A DNA stretch of 64,000 nucleotides from Streptomyces sp. col6 (GTDB lineage: Bacteria > Actinomycetota > Actinomycetes > Streptomycetales > Streptomycetaceae): NCBI RefSeq assembly GCF_008042035.1, contig NZ_RDBL01000029.1:628409-692408 (forward strand), read 5' to 3'. Positions 25,946 through 34,516 of the stretch are shown piece by piece. The translations under genes were made by a program, and so were the position numbers. The notes beneath the pieces are model-generated. The model was not told the DNA's origin, ran no database searches, and worked only from the letters and a program-made list of their open reading frames with translations. Numbering within the stretch: position 1 is the stretch's first letter; every line of letters starts with the position of its first letter.

Positions 25946-25983
25946 GGGCCCTCGGGCGGACCACGACGGTCTGTCCGAGGGCC
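25946..25983 (+). terminator. Hairpin after DUF4232 gene
   Basis: Imperfect inverted repeat with core GGGCCCTCGG (25946-25955) pairing CCGAGGGCCC (25975-25984 region) around a short loop, 37 bases after the DUF4232 stop and just before the next ATG. Probable terminator. Confidence 0.6.
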
Positions 25984-25999
25984 CCGTTACGATCCCGGC

Positions 26000-26434
26000 A
26001 TGCCTGCCTTCCGCGACTTCAACTTCAAGCTGCTCGTCATCGAGAAGCTCATGTACGACGACGAGACGCTCACCCCGGCGTTCCGCATAGCCGACTGCCT
26101 GAAGGCGAAGGGCATCGACGACCCGCAGACCTACGCCTACGACAACGACCTCGCGTTCACCGTCCTCGACGAGGCCCGCACCCACTTCGAGGCGCTGGAG
26201 ATCAGCCCGGAACTGCTGGCGACCGTGGAGACGCTGGACCTCGACGGCGGGCTCCAGGTGTACCAGGAGTGCTCCCCGGTCTGGGACGGCGAGGACGACC
26301 TCTACGACGTACGCTCGCTCGACGACCTCGACCTGCTGCCCAACCTGCGCCTGATCAGCGGCGTCGACGACTGCGGCATGGGCGCCGCCTTCGACCCCGA
26401 CATCCTCGCGAGCCGCGGCATCGCCACCGACTGA
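26000..26434 (+). CDS. DUF6892-like small protein
   Basis: 144-residue acidic, soluble protein (FRDFNFKLLVIEKLMYDDE at the start, abundant Asp/Glu, EDDLYDVRSLDDLDLLPNL near the end). I recognise it as the DUF6892-type family common in Streptomyces; no function known. ATG 26000 is chosen over an upstream frame start because the latter adds non-homologous Gly/Arg sequence and overlaps the hairpin. Confidence 0.7.
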   Translation: MPAFRDFNFKLLVIEKLMYDDETLTPAFRIADCLKAKGIDDPQTYAYDNDLAFTVLDEARTHFEALEISPELLATVETLDLDGGLQVYQECSPVWDGEDDLYDVRSLDDLDLLPNLRLISGVDDCGMGAAFDPDILASRGIATD

Positions 26435-26498
26435 CGGCCCGTGAGCGGGCCGCGCCCGGCCCTCGCTCCCGTACGTGTCCGGCGTGCCCGCTGCGGGA

Positions 26499-27176
26499 AT
26501 GATCACTCGCATGAAAGAGGACAAGAGGGACGTCACAAGCAGCACGCCGGGTCAGATCCTGCACTGGAACTTCTTCATAGGCGGCCACCTCAGCGCCTCC
26601 GTACCCGTACGACTCGTCGAGCGCACGGACGCCGGACAGCTGGTGTGGATGAAGTCGGGCACCCCGATGTGGCGCACCGCCCTGCCGCGCGGGGTCAGCC
26701 ACCTGCGGGACATCGACCCGCACGAACGCCCTCCCGGAGGCTTCCCCGTGGTCGCGGGCCGCTGGCCGATGGGCGACGCCCTCTTCTACCAGCCGCGCGG
26801 GGCCGCGCACTCGGTGCTGTGGCTGTTCGGCCGCAGACACACGTTCCGCGGCTGGTACGTCAATCTCGAACGGCGCGTCCATCACGGCGCCGACATCGAC
26901 ATCACCGACCACGAGCTGGACATCAACGTCGCGCCGGACCGGACGTGGTGCTGGAAGGACGAGCAGTCCTTCGCGGAGAAGACCGGCCACCCCGCGTACT
27001 GGACGGCCGAGGAAGCGCTCGCCATCCGGTCCGAGGGAGCGACGGTCGCACAGCTCGCCGAGGCCGGAACCTTTCCCTTCGACGGCTCCTGGTGCGACTT
27101 CCGGCCACCGTCCTCGTGGAAAACCCCGTCCCGGCCACCGGTCCCGCGCCATCCGCTGCTCCGACCGACGCCCTGA
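26499..27176 (+). CDS. DUF402 domain protein (nucleoside di/triphosphatase-like)
   Basis: 225 residues. The DUF402 core shows the conserved LWLFGRRHTFRGWYVNLERRV segment and the acidic metal-binding pattern DIDITDHELDINVAPD, followed by WKDEQSFAEK and a C-terminal helix. DUF402 proteins include bacterial nucleoside-diphosphate/triphosphate hydrolases. ATG 26499 used; ATG 26511 also possible. Single gene. The 270 bases after it hold the promoter region of the T4SS operon, including a 9-bp GC stem at 27404-27423 without a T-tract. Confidence 0.82.
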   Translation: MITRMKEDKRDVTSSTPGQILHWNFFIGGHLSASVPVRLVERTDAGQLVWMKSGTPMWRTALPRGVSHLRDIDPHERPPGGFPVVAGRWPMGDALFYQPRGAAHSVLWLFGRRHTFRGWYVNLERRVHHGADIDITDHELDINVAPDRTWCWKDEQSFAEKTGHPAYWTAEEALAIRSEGATVAQLAEAGTFPFDGSWCDFRPPSSWKTPSRPPVPRHPLLRPTP

Positions 27177-27446
27177 ACAGCAGGGTTCGACCACTTTGCG
27201 GCATCTCGGCCGGTCTGGCGTGATGACGATCATTGCCCGACGTCACTCTCCGTGATACACAGAGTAACCATACGTATTTCGCCCATACACCGATTCGATC
27301 CGCAGGTCAGGGCGGTCAGACCGGTCAAATGTGCGAGATCCGGGTAAAGAGAGCCGTGAAGTCGTCGTACGAAACCAGTTTCATCAGCGAAGATAGAGAG
27401 TGACCCGTGCCGTGCGGCACGGGCGCCGAACTACCCAACAGGGGCG

Positions 27447-27764
27447 GTGACTTACATGATCCTGGCAGCTGAAAAGGGCGACATCACCACCATCATCGGC
27501 GGAATCGCCCCGAACTGGGGTCCGTTCGGGACCCTCGGCAACGAGGCCCGCGTGATGATCGAGGTAGTGATGGCGATCGCCATCCTGCTCTGCCTCGGCA
27601 TCGCGGTCTGGGGAGCGGCCAAGCAGCGGATCGGCGCGACGGCTCTGCGCGACACGTTCAGCGCGGAACAGGGCAAGGGGCTGATCGTGGCCGGCCTGAC
27701 CGGTGTGTTCATCATCGGATCGCTCGGCACCCTGTTCACCATTGTGTACGGGATGGCCGTCTGA
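27447..27764 (+). CDS. Small two-helix membrane protein, first gene of T4SS-like operon
   Basis: 105 residues with two hydrophobic helices (about 35-58 and 80-103) separated by a basic loop (KQRIGATALRD). The layout is that of VirB2/TrbC-type pilins or small inner-membrane subunits. It begins the block that continues with T4SS-like proteins. GTG 27447 used; ATG 27456 possible. Nearly invariant across Streptomyces in my recollection. The 178-base gap to the next gene could carry a second promoter. Confidence 0.8.
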   Translation: MTYMILAAEKGDITTIIGGIAPNWGPFGTLGNEARVMIEVVMAIAILLCLGIAVWGAAKQRIGATALRDTFSAEQGKGLIVAGLTGVFIIGSLGTLFTIVYGMAV

Positions 27765-27942
27765 CCGCGCGTCACCCCACCCGGGCCGTCCCGCCCCACC
27801 CCTCCCATCCGTCCGTCGTGCCCACCGGCAGAGGTTGCGTACCCCTGATGTCGAGTCACCACACCGCGTCCGCGCGGAGAGCAGCACGGCTACCGTCGTA
27901 CTACGACACGGTCCGAGCAACGGTTGAGGGGGCGTACGCGGC

Positions 27943-28803
27943 ATGAGTCTCGGCGACGAGGACGGCTACGGCAAAGACGCGGGACGCACGAGCGACGCCT
28001 ACAGCACCATCGGCGGCACCCGTCAGACCCGCACCCGCCTCCCCGACGGCCCCACCGGCGACGGCCCCCGCCGCCCGGCCCGCAACTCACGCTCCCTCAT
28101 CACGTTCGCCGGCGTGGTGATCCTCCTCCTGGGCGCCATCGCCTTCGCGAACATGGGCGGCGACGACGGCTCCTCCCCCAAGTCGGGCACCGGCACCTCC
28201 GACAAGGCCGACGCCGCCCCGACGGCAGCGACGGGCACCAAGCCGGTAACAGGCAAGAACGGCACCATCCCTTCGGGCTTCGCCCACGACGAACAGGGGG
28301 CGGCGAGCGCGGCGGCGAACTATTCGGTCGTCCTCGTGTCTGCCGACATCCTCAAGCCCGCACAACGCGGGCAGATCGTGCGCGAGGTCTTCGTCGCGGG
28401 GAGAGTCGGAGAACTCGAGAGCAAGTTTGACCAGGCGTACAACAAGGACTTCCTCGACAAGGTCGGCCTGGACGAGAACGGCAATGCCAGCGATGGCATG
28501 ACCTACGTTTCCAGGACAGCACCTGTCGGAACAAAGGTGACCCAGTTCACCGATACCTCCGCCACTGTGGAGGTCTGGTGCACCGGCGTCTTCGGCACAG
28601 CAGGCGTCGGCTCCACCAACCCCGTGAGCAACGACTGGTTCACGATGACGCTGAAGCTCCGCTGGGAGAACAACGACTGGAAGGTCGACAGCTTCTCCCA
28701 GAAGGACGGCCCGGCACCCGTCAACGCCGACCGCACTGCCTCCGGTGCCGACGAGATCGCCAAGGCTGTCGAGGAGTACGGAGGGTTCACTTATGCCCGC
28801 TAA
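27943..28803 (+). CDS. Membrane-anchored protein of T4SS-like operon (TcpC/VirB8-like topology)
   Basis: 286 residues: 50-residue cytoplasmic N-terminus, one membrane helix (SLITFAGVVILLLGAIAFANM, about 50-70), Ser/Thr/Lys linker, then an extracytoplasmic NTF2-like domain (tandem strands such as ATVEVWCTGVFGTAG and FTMTLKLRWENNDWKVDSF). This matches TcpC/VirB8-type conjugation channel subunits in arrangement; sequence identity could not be checked. It overlaps the next gene by 11 bases, whose ribosome site GGAGGG is inside this gene. Confidence 0.8.
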   Translation: MSLGDEDGYGKDAGRTSDAYSTIGGTRQTRTRLPDGPTGDGPRRPARNSRSLITFAGVVILLLGAIAFANMGGDDGSSPKSGTGTSDKADAAPTAATGTKPVTGKNGTIPSGFAHDEQGAASAAANYSVVLVSADILKPAQRGQIVREVFVAGRVGELESKFDQAYNKDFLDKVGLDENGNASDGMTYVSRTAPVGTKVTQFTDTSATVEVWCTGVFGTAGVGSTNPVSNDWFTMTLKLRWENNDWKVDSFSQKDGPAPVNADRTASGADEIAKAVEEYGGFTYAR

Positions 28804-30154
28804 GTCAGGGCACCTGCTCCGGTTGGGCGCAATGCTGGCGAGCATCCAGGCCACCCTGGTGGTCGTCGCGACGCGTGTCACAGCTGCTCCCAGCCCCTCG
28901 CCGTCACCTTCGCCGTCCGACGACGGGAAGTGCTCTCTCATCGTCGGCCCCGCCAAGGACTACTGCGAAGGCGGCAACGCCAGCTCGCACAAGTCCACCC
29001 CACCCGCCAACACCGACCCCGCCCTCGACCCGCTCACCTCCCTCGGCCGCGGCTGCGCCGACGCCGCCGCGTGGATCGTGGGCAAGCTCAGCGACGCAGT
29101 CAAAAGCACCGCCAACGTCGACTTCACGAACACCCGCTTCCTCCAGCAGTACGCCATCGTCTTCGCCGCCTCCACCGTCCTGACGCTCGTCCTCTGGCTC
29201 CTCGCCGTCGCCAAACGCGCCATCCGCGGCGTCCCCCTCACCACCGCCATCTCCGAAGCCATCGGCTTCCTCTGGCTCACCGTCCTCGCCTCCGCGTTCA
29301 CCCCCCTCATCCTCTACACGATCGTCTCCGCCACCGACGGCGTCACCGAAGTCATCGCCTCCTCCTCCGGCGGCCAGACCGACGTCTTCTTCGGGTCCTT
29401 CGCCGAAGCACTCAAGAAGGACTCCGACATCGGCGGCGGCCCGATCATGCTGATCGTCGTCTCCCTCGTGTCGATCCTCGCCGCCGGCATCCTCTGGCTC
29501 GAGCTCGTCATCCGCGCCGCCCTGCTCTACGTCGGCGCCCTCCTGGGAACCGCCGTCTACGCCGGGCTCGTCGACAAGAACATGTGGGGACACGTACGCC
29601 GCTGGGCAGGCATCATGATCGCGGTGATCATGGTCAAGCCCGTCATCGTCGTCGTCCTCGGCCTGGCCGGCGCCCTGTCCTCCGAGGACGGCCCCGACGC
29701 GTTCTCCGCCGTGGTCTCCGGCCTCGCCATCATTCTGCTGGCCATCTTCGCCTCCGGCATGATCTACCGCTTCGTCCCCGGCTTCGGCGACGAGATCCAG
29801 GGCGCCCGCACCAACCGCAAACAGGCCACCGACGGCTCCCAGGCCGCCGCCATGATCAGCTCCCCCGCCGCACTCGTCTCCCAGGGCATCAAGACCCACA
29901 GCAGCCGCGGCGGCGGCCAGGACAACAGCGGCAACACCAGCGGCGGCCGGCCCGCCAACCCGGTCAGCGGCGGCGTCGCCGCCCACAGCTCCCGCAACAG
30001 CGGGAGCGGAGTCGGCGGCGGATCTGTCCCCTCCGCCGCACCTCCGCCCCGCAGCGGCTCCGGCCCCACCTCCGGCACCCCCCACAGCAGCCGCGGCACC
30101 CGCGGCGGTTCAGGCAGCACAGGTAACAACCGCACAGGAGGTGGCGGGCGTTGA
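28793..30154 (+). CDS. Polytopic membrane protein of T4SS-like operon (TrbL/VirB6-like)
   Basis: 453 residues. Signal-like N-terminus and a PSPSPSPS stretch, then an extracytoplasmic loop with Cys (GKCSLIV, DYCEGG, GRGCAD), then about six membrane helices between residues 115 and 335, and a 110-residue Ser/Gly/Pro-rich cytoplasmic tail (HSSRGGGQDNSGNTSGG). The topology corresponds to TrbL/VirB6 channel proteins. ATG 28793 is preceded by GGAGGG. Its stop overlaps the following TTG start. Confidence 0.82.
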   Translation: MPAKSGHLLRLGAMLASIQATLVVVATRVTAAPSPSPSPSPSDDGKCSLIVGPAKDYCEGGNASSHKSTPPANTDPALDPLTSLGRGCADAAAWIVGKLSDAVKSTANVDFTNTRFLQQYAIVFAASTVLTLVLWLLAVAKRAIRGVPLTTAISEAIGFLWLTVLASAFTPLILYTIVSATDGVTEVIASSSGGQTDVFFGSFAEALKKDSDIGGGPIMLIVVSLVSILAAGILWLELVIRAALLYVGALLGTAVYAGLVDKNMWGHVRRWAGIMIAVIMVKPVIVVVLGLAGALSSEDGPDAFSAVVSGLAIILLAIFASGMIYRFVPGFGDEIQGARTNRKQATDGSQAAAMISSPAALVSQGIKTHSSRGGGQDNSGNTSGGRPANPVSGGVAAHSSRNSGSGVGGGSVPSAAPPPRSGSGPTSGTPHSSRGTRGGSGSTGNNRTGGGGR

Positions 30155-31701
30155 GCACACAGTCCCATCCGATGACGCCCCGCCGTACGTATCTCATCGG
30201 CCGCGCCCGGCCGAACGCGATCGTCGGCAAGAACCGCGAGACCGGCGAGATCGCCCTGATCATCGCGGGCGCGTTCCTCGGCATGATGAGCGGCCTGCTC
30301 GTCCCCGTCCTCTCCCTGCGCATCGTGCTGCTCACCGGCTTCCCGCTGCTCGCCATCGCCATGGTGTACGTCCCGTACCGGCACCGGACCTTCTACAAGT
30401 GGTTCGAGATCAACCGCAGCTACAAGCGCTCCCTGCGCCGTGGCACCGCCTACCGCTCCTCCGCCATGGAGGCCGGCACCCGCGCCGACGGCCGCGAGGT
30501 CGAGATCGGCCCGCCCCCCGGCATCGGCCGGATCAACTGGCTCGCCGCCCCCTTCGGCCCCGACGAGATCGCGGTTCTCCTCCACGCCGACCGGCGCACC
30601 GTCACCGCCGCCATCGAGATCGAGGGCCCCGGCGTCGGCCTGCGCGACAGCGAGGACCAGGAAGCCCTCGTCGACCGGTTCGGCACCCTGCTCAAGCACG
30701 TCGCCAACGGGGACGGCTTCGTCACGCGCCTCCAGATGCTGGCCCGTACGCTCCCCGCCGACCCGGACGCCCACGCCAAGGACGTCGCCCAGCGCGGCGA
30801 CAAGTCCTCCCCCCACTGGCTCCAGGACTCCTACGACCAGCTCCAGTCCATGGTGTCCACCTCCAGCGAGCAGCACCGCGCCTACCTCGTCGCCTGCATG
30901 CACTTCAACCGCGAGCTCGCCGCCGAGGCCAACGCCATGGCCCGCGCCGCCCGCCCGCACGGCGGCCGCAAGCTCGACCGCGACGCCGGACTCGCCGTCG
31001 TCATGGCCCGCGAGCTCACCGACATCTGCGCCCGCCTCGCCGAGGCCGACATCCGGGTCCGCCAGCCCCTCGGCCAGAGTCGGCTCGCCTCCCTCGTGCA
31101 CTCCATGTACGACCCCGACCACCCCATCGACCACATCCAGGCCATGACGAAGCGCAACGCCTGGCCCGCCGAGCTCGACGCCGTCGAGCCCACGTACCTC
31201 CAGGCCAAGACCCGCGAATCCTCCACCCGCGCCCCCTGGTGCCACTCCACGGCCTGGGTGAAGGAGTGGCCGATGACCCCCGTCGGCGTCAACTTCCTGG
31301 CCCCGCTCCTCGTCCACACCCCCGACGTCATCCGTACCGTCGCCGTCTGCATGGACCTCGAACCCACCGAGATCGCCATCGAGCGCATGCTGACCGAGAA
31401 GACCAACGACGACGCCGAGGCCAGCCGCCAGGCCAAGATGAACCGCACCGTCGACCCCCGCGACATCGCCGCCCACGGCCGGCTCGACCAGCGGGGTGAA
31501 GATCTCGCCAGCGGCGCGGCCGGAGTCAACCTCGTGGGGTACATCACCGTGTCCTCGCGCTCCCCCGAGGCCCTCGCCCGCGACAAGCGGACCATCCGGG
31601 CCTCCGCCGGAAAGTCGTACCTGAAGCTCGAATGGTGCGACCGCGAGCACCACCGCGCCTTCGTGAACACCCTGCCGTTCGCCACCGGCATCCGCCACTG
31701 A
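30151..31701 (+). CDS. SCO6880-like T4SS-associated membrane protein
   Basis: 516 residues. Two closely spaced N-terminal helices (IALIIAGAFLGMMSGLLVP and LLTGFPLLAIAMVYVP) are followed by a large soluble domain resembling the PrgI/VirB3-plus-VirB4-N-terminal arrangement of actinobacterial conjugation proteins (family often annotated SCO6880). It has no Walker motif; the ATPase is the next gene. TTG start at 30151 is supported by AGGAGG at 30136-30141 and overlap with the preceding stop. Confidence 0.85.
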   Translation: MSTQSHPMTPRRTYLIGRARPNAIVGKNRETGEIALIIAGAFLGMMSGLLVPVLSLRIVLLTGFPLLAIAMVYVPYRHRTFYKWFEINRSYKRSLRRGTAYRSSAMEAGTRADGREVEIGPPPGIGRINWLAAPFGPDEIAVLLHADRRTVTAAIEIEGPGVGLRDSEDQEALVDRFGTLLKHVANGDGFVTRLQMLARTLPADPDAHAKDVAQRGDKSSPHWLQDSYDQLQSMVSTSSEQHRAYLVACMHFNRELAAEANAMARAARPHGGRKLDRDAGLAVVMARELTDICARLAEADIRVRQPLGQSRLASLVHSMYDPDHPIDHIQAMTKRNAWPAELDAVEPTYLQAKTRESSTRAPWCHSTAWVKEWPMTPVGVNFLAPLLVHTPDVIRTVAVCMDLEPTEIAIERMLTEKTNDDAEASRQAKMNRTVDPRDIAAHGRLDQRGEDLASGAAGVNLVGYITVSSRSPEALARDKRTIRASAGKSYLKLEWCDREHHRAFVNTLPFATGIRH

Positions 31702-31740
31702 CGGCCAGTCCGCGACACCGAGAGGGAGGTCAGTCACGCC

Positions 31741-33159
31741 ATGCGAGATCCGCTGTCCGCGTTGTCGGACGCCTTTACCGCCTTCCTCTTCGGGAAGGTG
31801 GAGACGACCCGGCTGCCCGTCCGCACCTCGACCGGCCAGGCCCAGGCCGTCTACCTGCCCACCGCCGCCCCCGGCCTCGGTGACTCCGGTGTGATCATCG
31901 GCCGCGAGGTGTACTCCGGCAAGGGCTACATCTACGACCCCTTCCAGCTCTACGGACAGCAGCTCCCCGCCCCGCACTGGCTGGTCCTCGGCGAGTCCGG
32001 GAACGGCAAGTCCGCGCTGGAGAAGACGTACGTGCTCCGCCAGCTCCGCTTCCGCGACCGCCAGGTCGTCGTCCTGGACGCCCAGGGCGAGGACGGCGTC
32101 GGCGAGTGGAACCTCATCGCGCAGGAACTGGGCCTCACCCCCATCCGCCTCGACCCCACCTCCGCCCTCAACGGCGGCATCCGGCTCAACCCGCTCGACC
32201 CCGCGATCACCACCACCGGCCAGCTCGCCCTGCTGCGCACCATCATCGAGGTCGCCATGGGCCACGGCCTCGACGAGCGCTCCGGATTCGCGCTCAAGGT
32301 CGCCCACGCCTACGTCAACGCGACGACGACCGACCGCCAGCCCGTACTGACCGACATCGTCGAGCAACTGCGCCACCCCGAACCCGAATCCGCGCGGGCG
32401 ATGAACGTCGACATAGACGACGTACGCGCCTGGGGCCTGGACGTCGCCCTCGTCCTCGACCGGCTCGTCGACGGCGACCTGCGCGGCATGTTCGACGGCC
32501 CGACGTCCTTCGGCATCGACCTCGACGCCCCGCTGATCGTCTTCGACCTCTCGCACATCGACCGCAACTCGATCGCCATGCCGATCCTGATGGCGATCGT
32601 CGGCGTCTGGCTCGAACACACCTGGATCAGGCCCGACCGCAAGAAGCGCATCTTCCTGGTCGAAGAGGCCTGGCACATCATCAACTCGCCCTTCGTCGCA
32701 CAGCTCTTCCAGCGCCTGCTGAAGTTCGGCCGCCGGCTCGGCCTCTCCTTCGTCGCCGTCGTCCACCACCTCAGTGACGTGGTCGACGGCGCCGCCGCGC
32801 GGGAAGCCGCCGCCATCCTGAAGATGGCGTCGACGCGCACCATCTACGCCCAGAAGGCCGACGAGGCCAGAGCCACCGGCCGGGTGCTCGGGCTCCCCCG
32901 GTGGGCGGTCGAGATCATCCCCACCCTCACCCCCGGCATCGCGGTCTGGGACGTCAACGGCAACGTACAGGTCGTCAAACACCTGATCACCGAGGCCGAA
33001 CGCCCCCTCGTCTTCACCGACCGCGCCATGACCGAGTCGTCCACGAGCGACCTGCTCCCCGACGACGTACGAGCCGCCGACCTCGAAGCCGAGGAGCGCG
33101 CGGCCAGAATCGAGAACCAGCAGCGGCTGAACGAGTCGTCCGAGTCAACGGTGGCATGA
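31741..33159 (+). CDS. VirB4-like conjugation ATPase
   Basis: 472-residue ATP/GTP-binding protein. Walker A GESGNGKS (about residues 84-91), a strand VVVLDAQGE, Walker B RIFLVEEAW (about 298-306) and a C-terminal sensor region (VVHHLSDVVDG; MASTRTIYAQ). Together with the preceding protein it corresponds to a split VirB4/TraE. Bases 32572-32698, covering IAMPILMAIV through the Walker B region to PFV, reappear inverted at 33787-33913. Ends 2 bases before the next ATG. Confidence 0.88.
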   Translation: MRDPLSALSDAFTAFLFGKVETTRLPVRTSTGQAQAVYLPTAAPGLGDSGVIIGREVYSGKGYIYDPFQLYGQQLPAPHWLVLGESGNGKSALEKTYVLRQLRFRDRQVVVLDAQGEDGVGEWNLIAQELGLTPIRLDPTSALNGGIRLNPLDPAITTTGQLALLRTIIEVAMGHGLDERSGFALKVAHAYVNATTTDRQPVLTDIVEQLRHPEPESARAMNVDIDDVRAWGLDVALVLDRLVDGDLRGMFDGPTSFGIDLDAPLIVFDLSHIDRNSIAMPILMAIVGVWLEHTWIRPDRKKRIFLVEEAWHIINSPFVAQLFQRLLKFGRRLGLSFVAVVHHLSDVVDGAAAREAAAILKMASTRTIYAQKADEARATGRVLGLPRWAVEIIPTLTPGIAVWDVNGNVQVVKHLITEAERPLVFTDRAMTESSTSDLLPDDVRAADLEAEERAARIENQQRLNESSESTVA

Positions 33160-33160
33160 C

Positions 33161-33786
33161 ATGGCAGGCAGCGACGGGGCCCGGCCCGGCGACGGCAAAG
33201 GGGGTGGCATCCCCGACGGTCTGCTCATCGGACTGCTGGCCTTCCTCCTCGGGGTGACCCTGATGGCCTGGACGGCCACCGGATTCGCCGGCCTGCTCGC
33301 CCACGGTGCCTGGCCCGAGGACGTCACCCTGGCCGAGACACCACTCGCGCTGCGCCGACTGCTGGAGGCCCCGCACGACCTGCCCGCCGCCTGGCCGAGC
33401 ACACCCCCGGGCGAACTCTCCGGGTACGGCCTGTTCTGGGGCCTCCTCATCGGCGAACTGATGGTGTTCGTGGTGCTGTCGGTGTTCGTGATGGGCGTCA
33501 TCACCCGCTGGCGGGCCGTGCTGGCCCGCCGCCGCGCGGAACGCATCGAGCGGCTGGCACAGTACGAACAGGTACGCAGGGAGGAACGGGCCCGGCGCCG
33601 GATTCAGCAGGGCAAGGGCCGCCCCCGCAGACGGCGGGGCAAGCGCCAGGAGTACGCGTACGAGGCAACGCTCCCCGAACCGGAACCGGGAGCCACCCCC
33701 GACGCCCTCCACAAGACGGCCCCCGTTCCCTTGGAGCCCGTCACCGAGACCGTGCCCACGGCGATCGACGGACCGAAGAGCCGCCC
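33161..33786 (+). pseudogene. T4SS coupling protein (TraG/VirD4-like), truncated by an inverted insertion
   Basis: Genuine sequence covers about 208 residues: a GIPDGLLIGLLAFLLG opening, two membrane helices (about 18-45 and 85-112), a basic juxtamembrane stretch (RWRAVLARRRAERIERL) and a Pro/Glu-rich linker ending near VPTAIDGPKS. The ATPase domain expected in this family (normally 450-600 residues or more in total) is absent because from 33787 the sequence is an antisense copy of the upstream ATPase gene. Formally the frame runs on to 34243 in meaningless sequence. Probably an assembly break, not a real truncation. Confidence 0.8.
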
Positions 33787-33913
33787 CGACGAAGGGCGAG
33801 TTGATGATGTGCCAGGCCTCTTCGACCAGGAAGATGCGCTTCTTGCGGTCGGGCCTGATCCAGGTGTGTTCGAGCCAGACGCCGACGATCGCCATCAGGA
33901 TCGGCATGGCGAT
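33787..33913. repeat. 127-bp inverted copy of part of the VirB4-like gene
   Basis: 33787-33913 is the exact reverse complement of 32572-32698; mismatches start immediately outside both ends. It joins the truncated coupling-protein gene to an rRNA operon leader. 127 is also a common maximum k-mer in de Bruijn assemblers, which fits an overlap-sized misjoin. Confidence 0.93.
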
Positions 33914-34342
33914 TCCACTGCGTCCTCGCTGTGTTTTTGCCTGCCAAACCCGAAGGTTTCGCAGGACTTTCAAAGGAACCACCAACCTGCCGAAGCAGGC
34001 CGGGGTATCAACATATCTGGCGTTGACTTTTGGCACGCTGTTGAGTTCTCAAGGAACGGACGCTTCCTTTGTACTCACCCTCTCGGGCTTTCCTCCGGGC
34101 GCTTCCCTTCGGTCTTGCGTTTCCGACTCTATCAGACTCTTTCGTGTCCGATTCCCGGCCGAAGCGGGTTTCGCTTTCCAGTTCTTCGCTTTCGCGTTTC
34201 CCTTTCCGGCGAGTCCGACTCTATCGGATCCTTTCGGGCCTGATTCCCAGTCAGCGGGGCTTGTCCTCCCGGCCGTTGGGCCGTTCCGACGTCCAAAACT
34301 CTAGCGGATTTTCCCGGCGGCTCATAATCGGGCCTTCGAAAT

Positions 34343-34378
34343 GAATTTCGGCATGCCGAAATTCTCCCGAACGGGAGA
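34343..34378. promoter_or_regulatory. Two abutting palindromes in the rRNA promoter region
   Basis: A 22-bp perfect palindrome at 34343-34364 (half-site GAATTTCGGCA and its complement) is followed immediately by TCTCCCG-AA-CGGGAGA at 34363-34378. They lie between the distal promoter and the TAGAGT boxes of the rrn leader. Could be protein-binding sites or an untranslated hairpin pair. Confidence 0.8.
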
Positions 34379-34457
34379 TCGTGCTGAGTTTGGTTTGCCG
34401 CAGATGCGGCGGGATCGGTTGCCGCAGAACCCTTCAGGCTCCGTGGCAACCCGAAGA

Positions 34458-34486
34458 ACCTTACGGATCGCGTAGAGGCGTGTCAA
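34458..34486 (-). promoter_or_regulatory. Consensus-like distal rrn promoter
   Basis: On the minus strand TTGACA (34486-34481), 17-base spacer, TAAGGT (34463-34458). A near-ideal housekeeping sigma promoter, as expected for the upstream promoter of a Streptomyces rRNA operon. Further TAGAGT -10-like hexamers occur at 34303-34298, 34223-34218 and 34131-34126, consistent with tandem rrn promoters. Confidence 0.75.
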
Positions 34487-34516
34487 CCCCCTCCCCGGCC
34501 GGCCCGATCGTGCGGT

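Larger units (their letters stand above)
33914..34516 (-). promoter_or_regulatory. rRNA operon promoter/leader region (16S gene missing)
   Basis: Read on the minus strand, 34090-33914 matches the leader that precedes 16S rRNA in Streptomyces: GAGAACTCAACAGCGTGCC, AAAAGTCAACGCCAGATATG, TTGATACCCCGG, a hairpin CCTGCTTCGGCAGG, GGTTCCTTTGAAAGTCC and ACACAGCGAGGACGC. Upstream are several promoter elements. The 16S gene should begin roughly 100-150 bases further left, but the sequence switches to the inverted T4SS copy at 33913. No protein-coding gene is present in this 600-base stretch. Confidence 0.85.

Noticed and set aside
29764..32982. 1072-codon minus-strand open frame opposite the T4SS-like genes
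   Set aside because: Low-complexity Gly/Val/Asp/Glu composition from antisense codons; the plus-strand genes have recognisable motifs.
33787..34243. C-terminal continuation of the coupling protein beyond 33786
   Set aside because: It is antisense of the VirB4-like gene followed by rRNA leader, so not protein sequence.
34069..34449. Short open frames inside the rRNA leader on both strands
   Set aside because: Ser/Arg/Pro-rich repeats of the leader; the region matches an rrn promoter/leader, not a gene.
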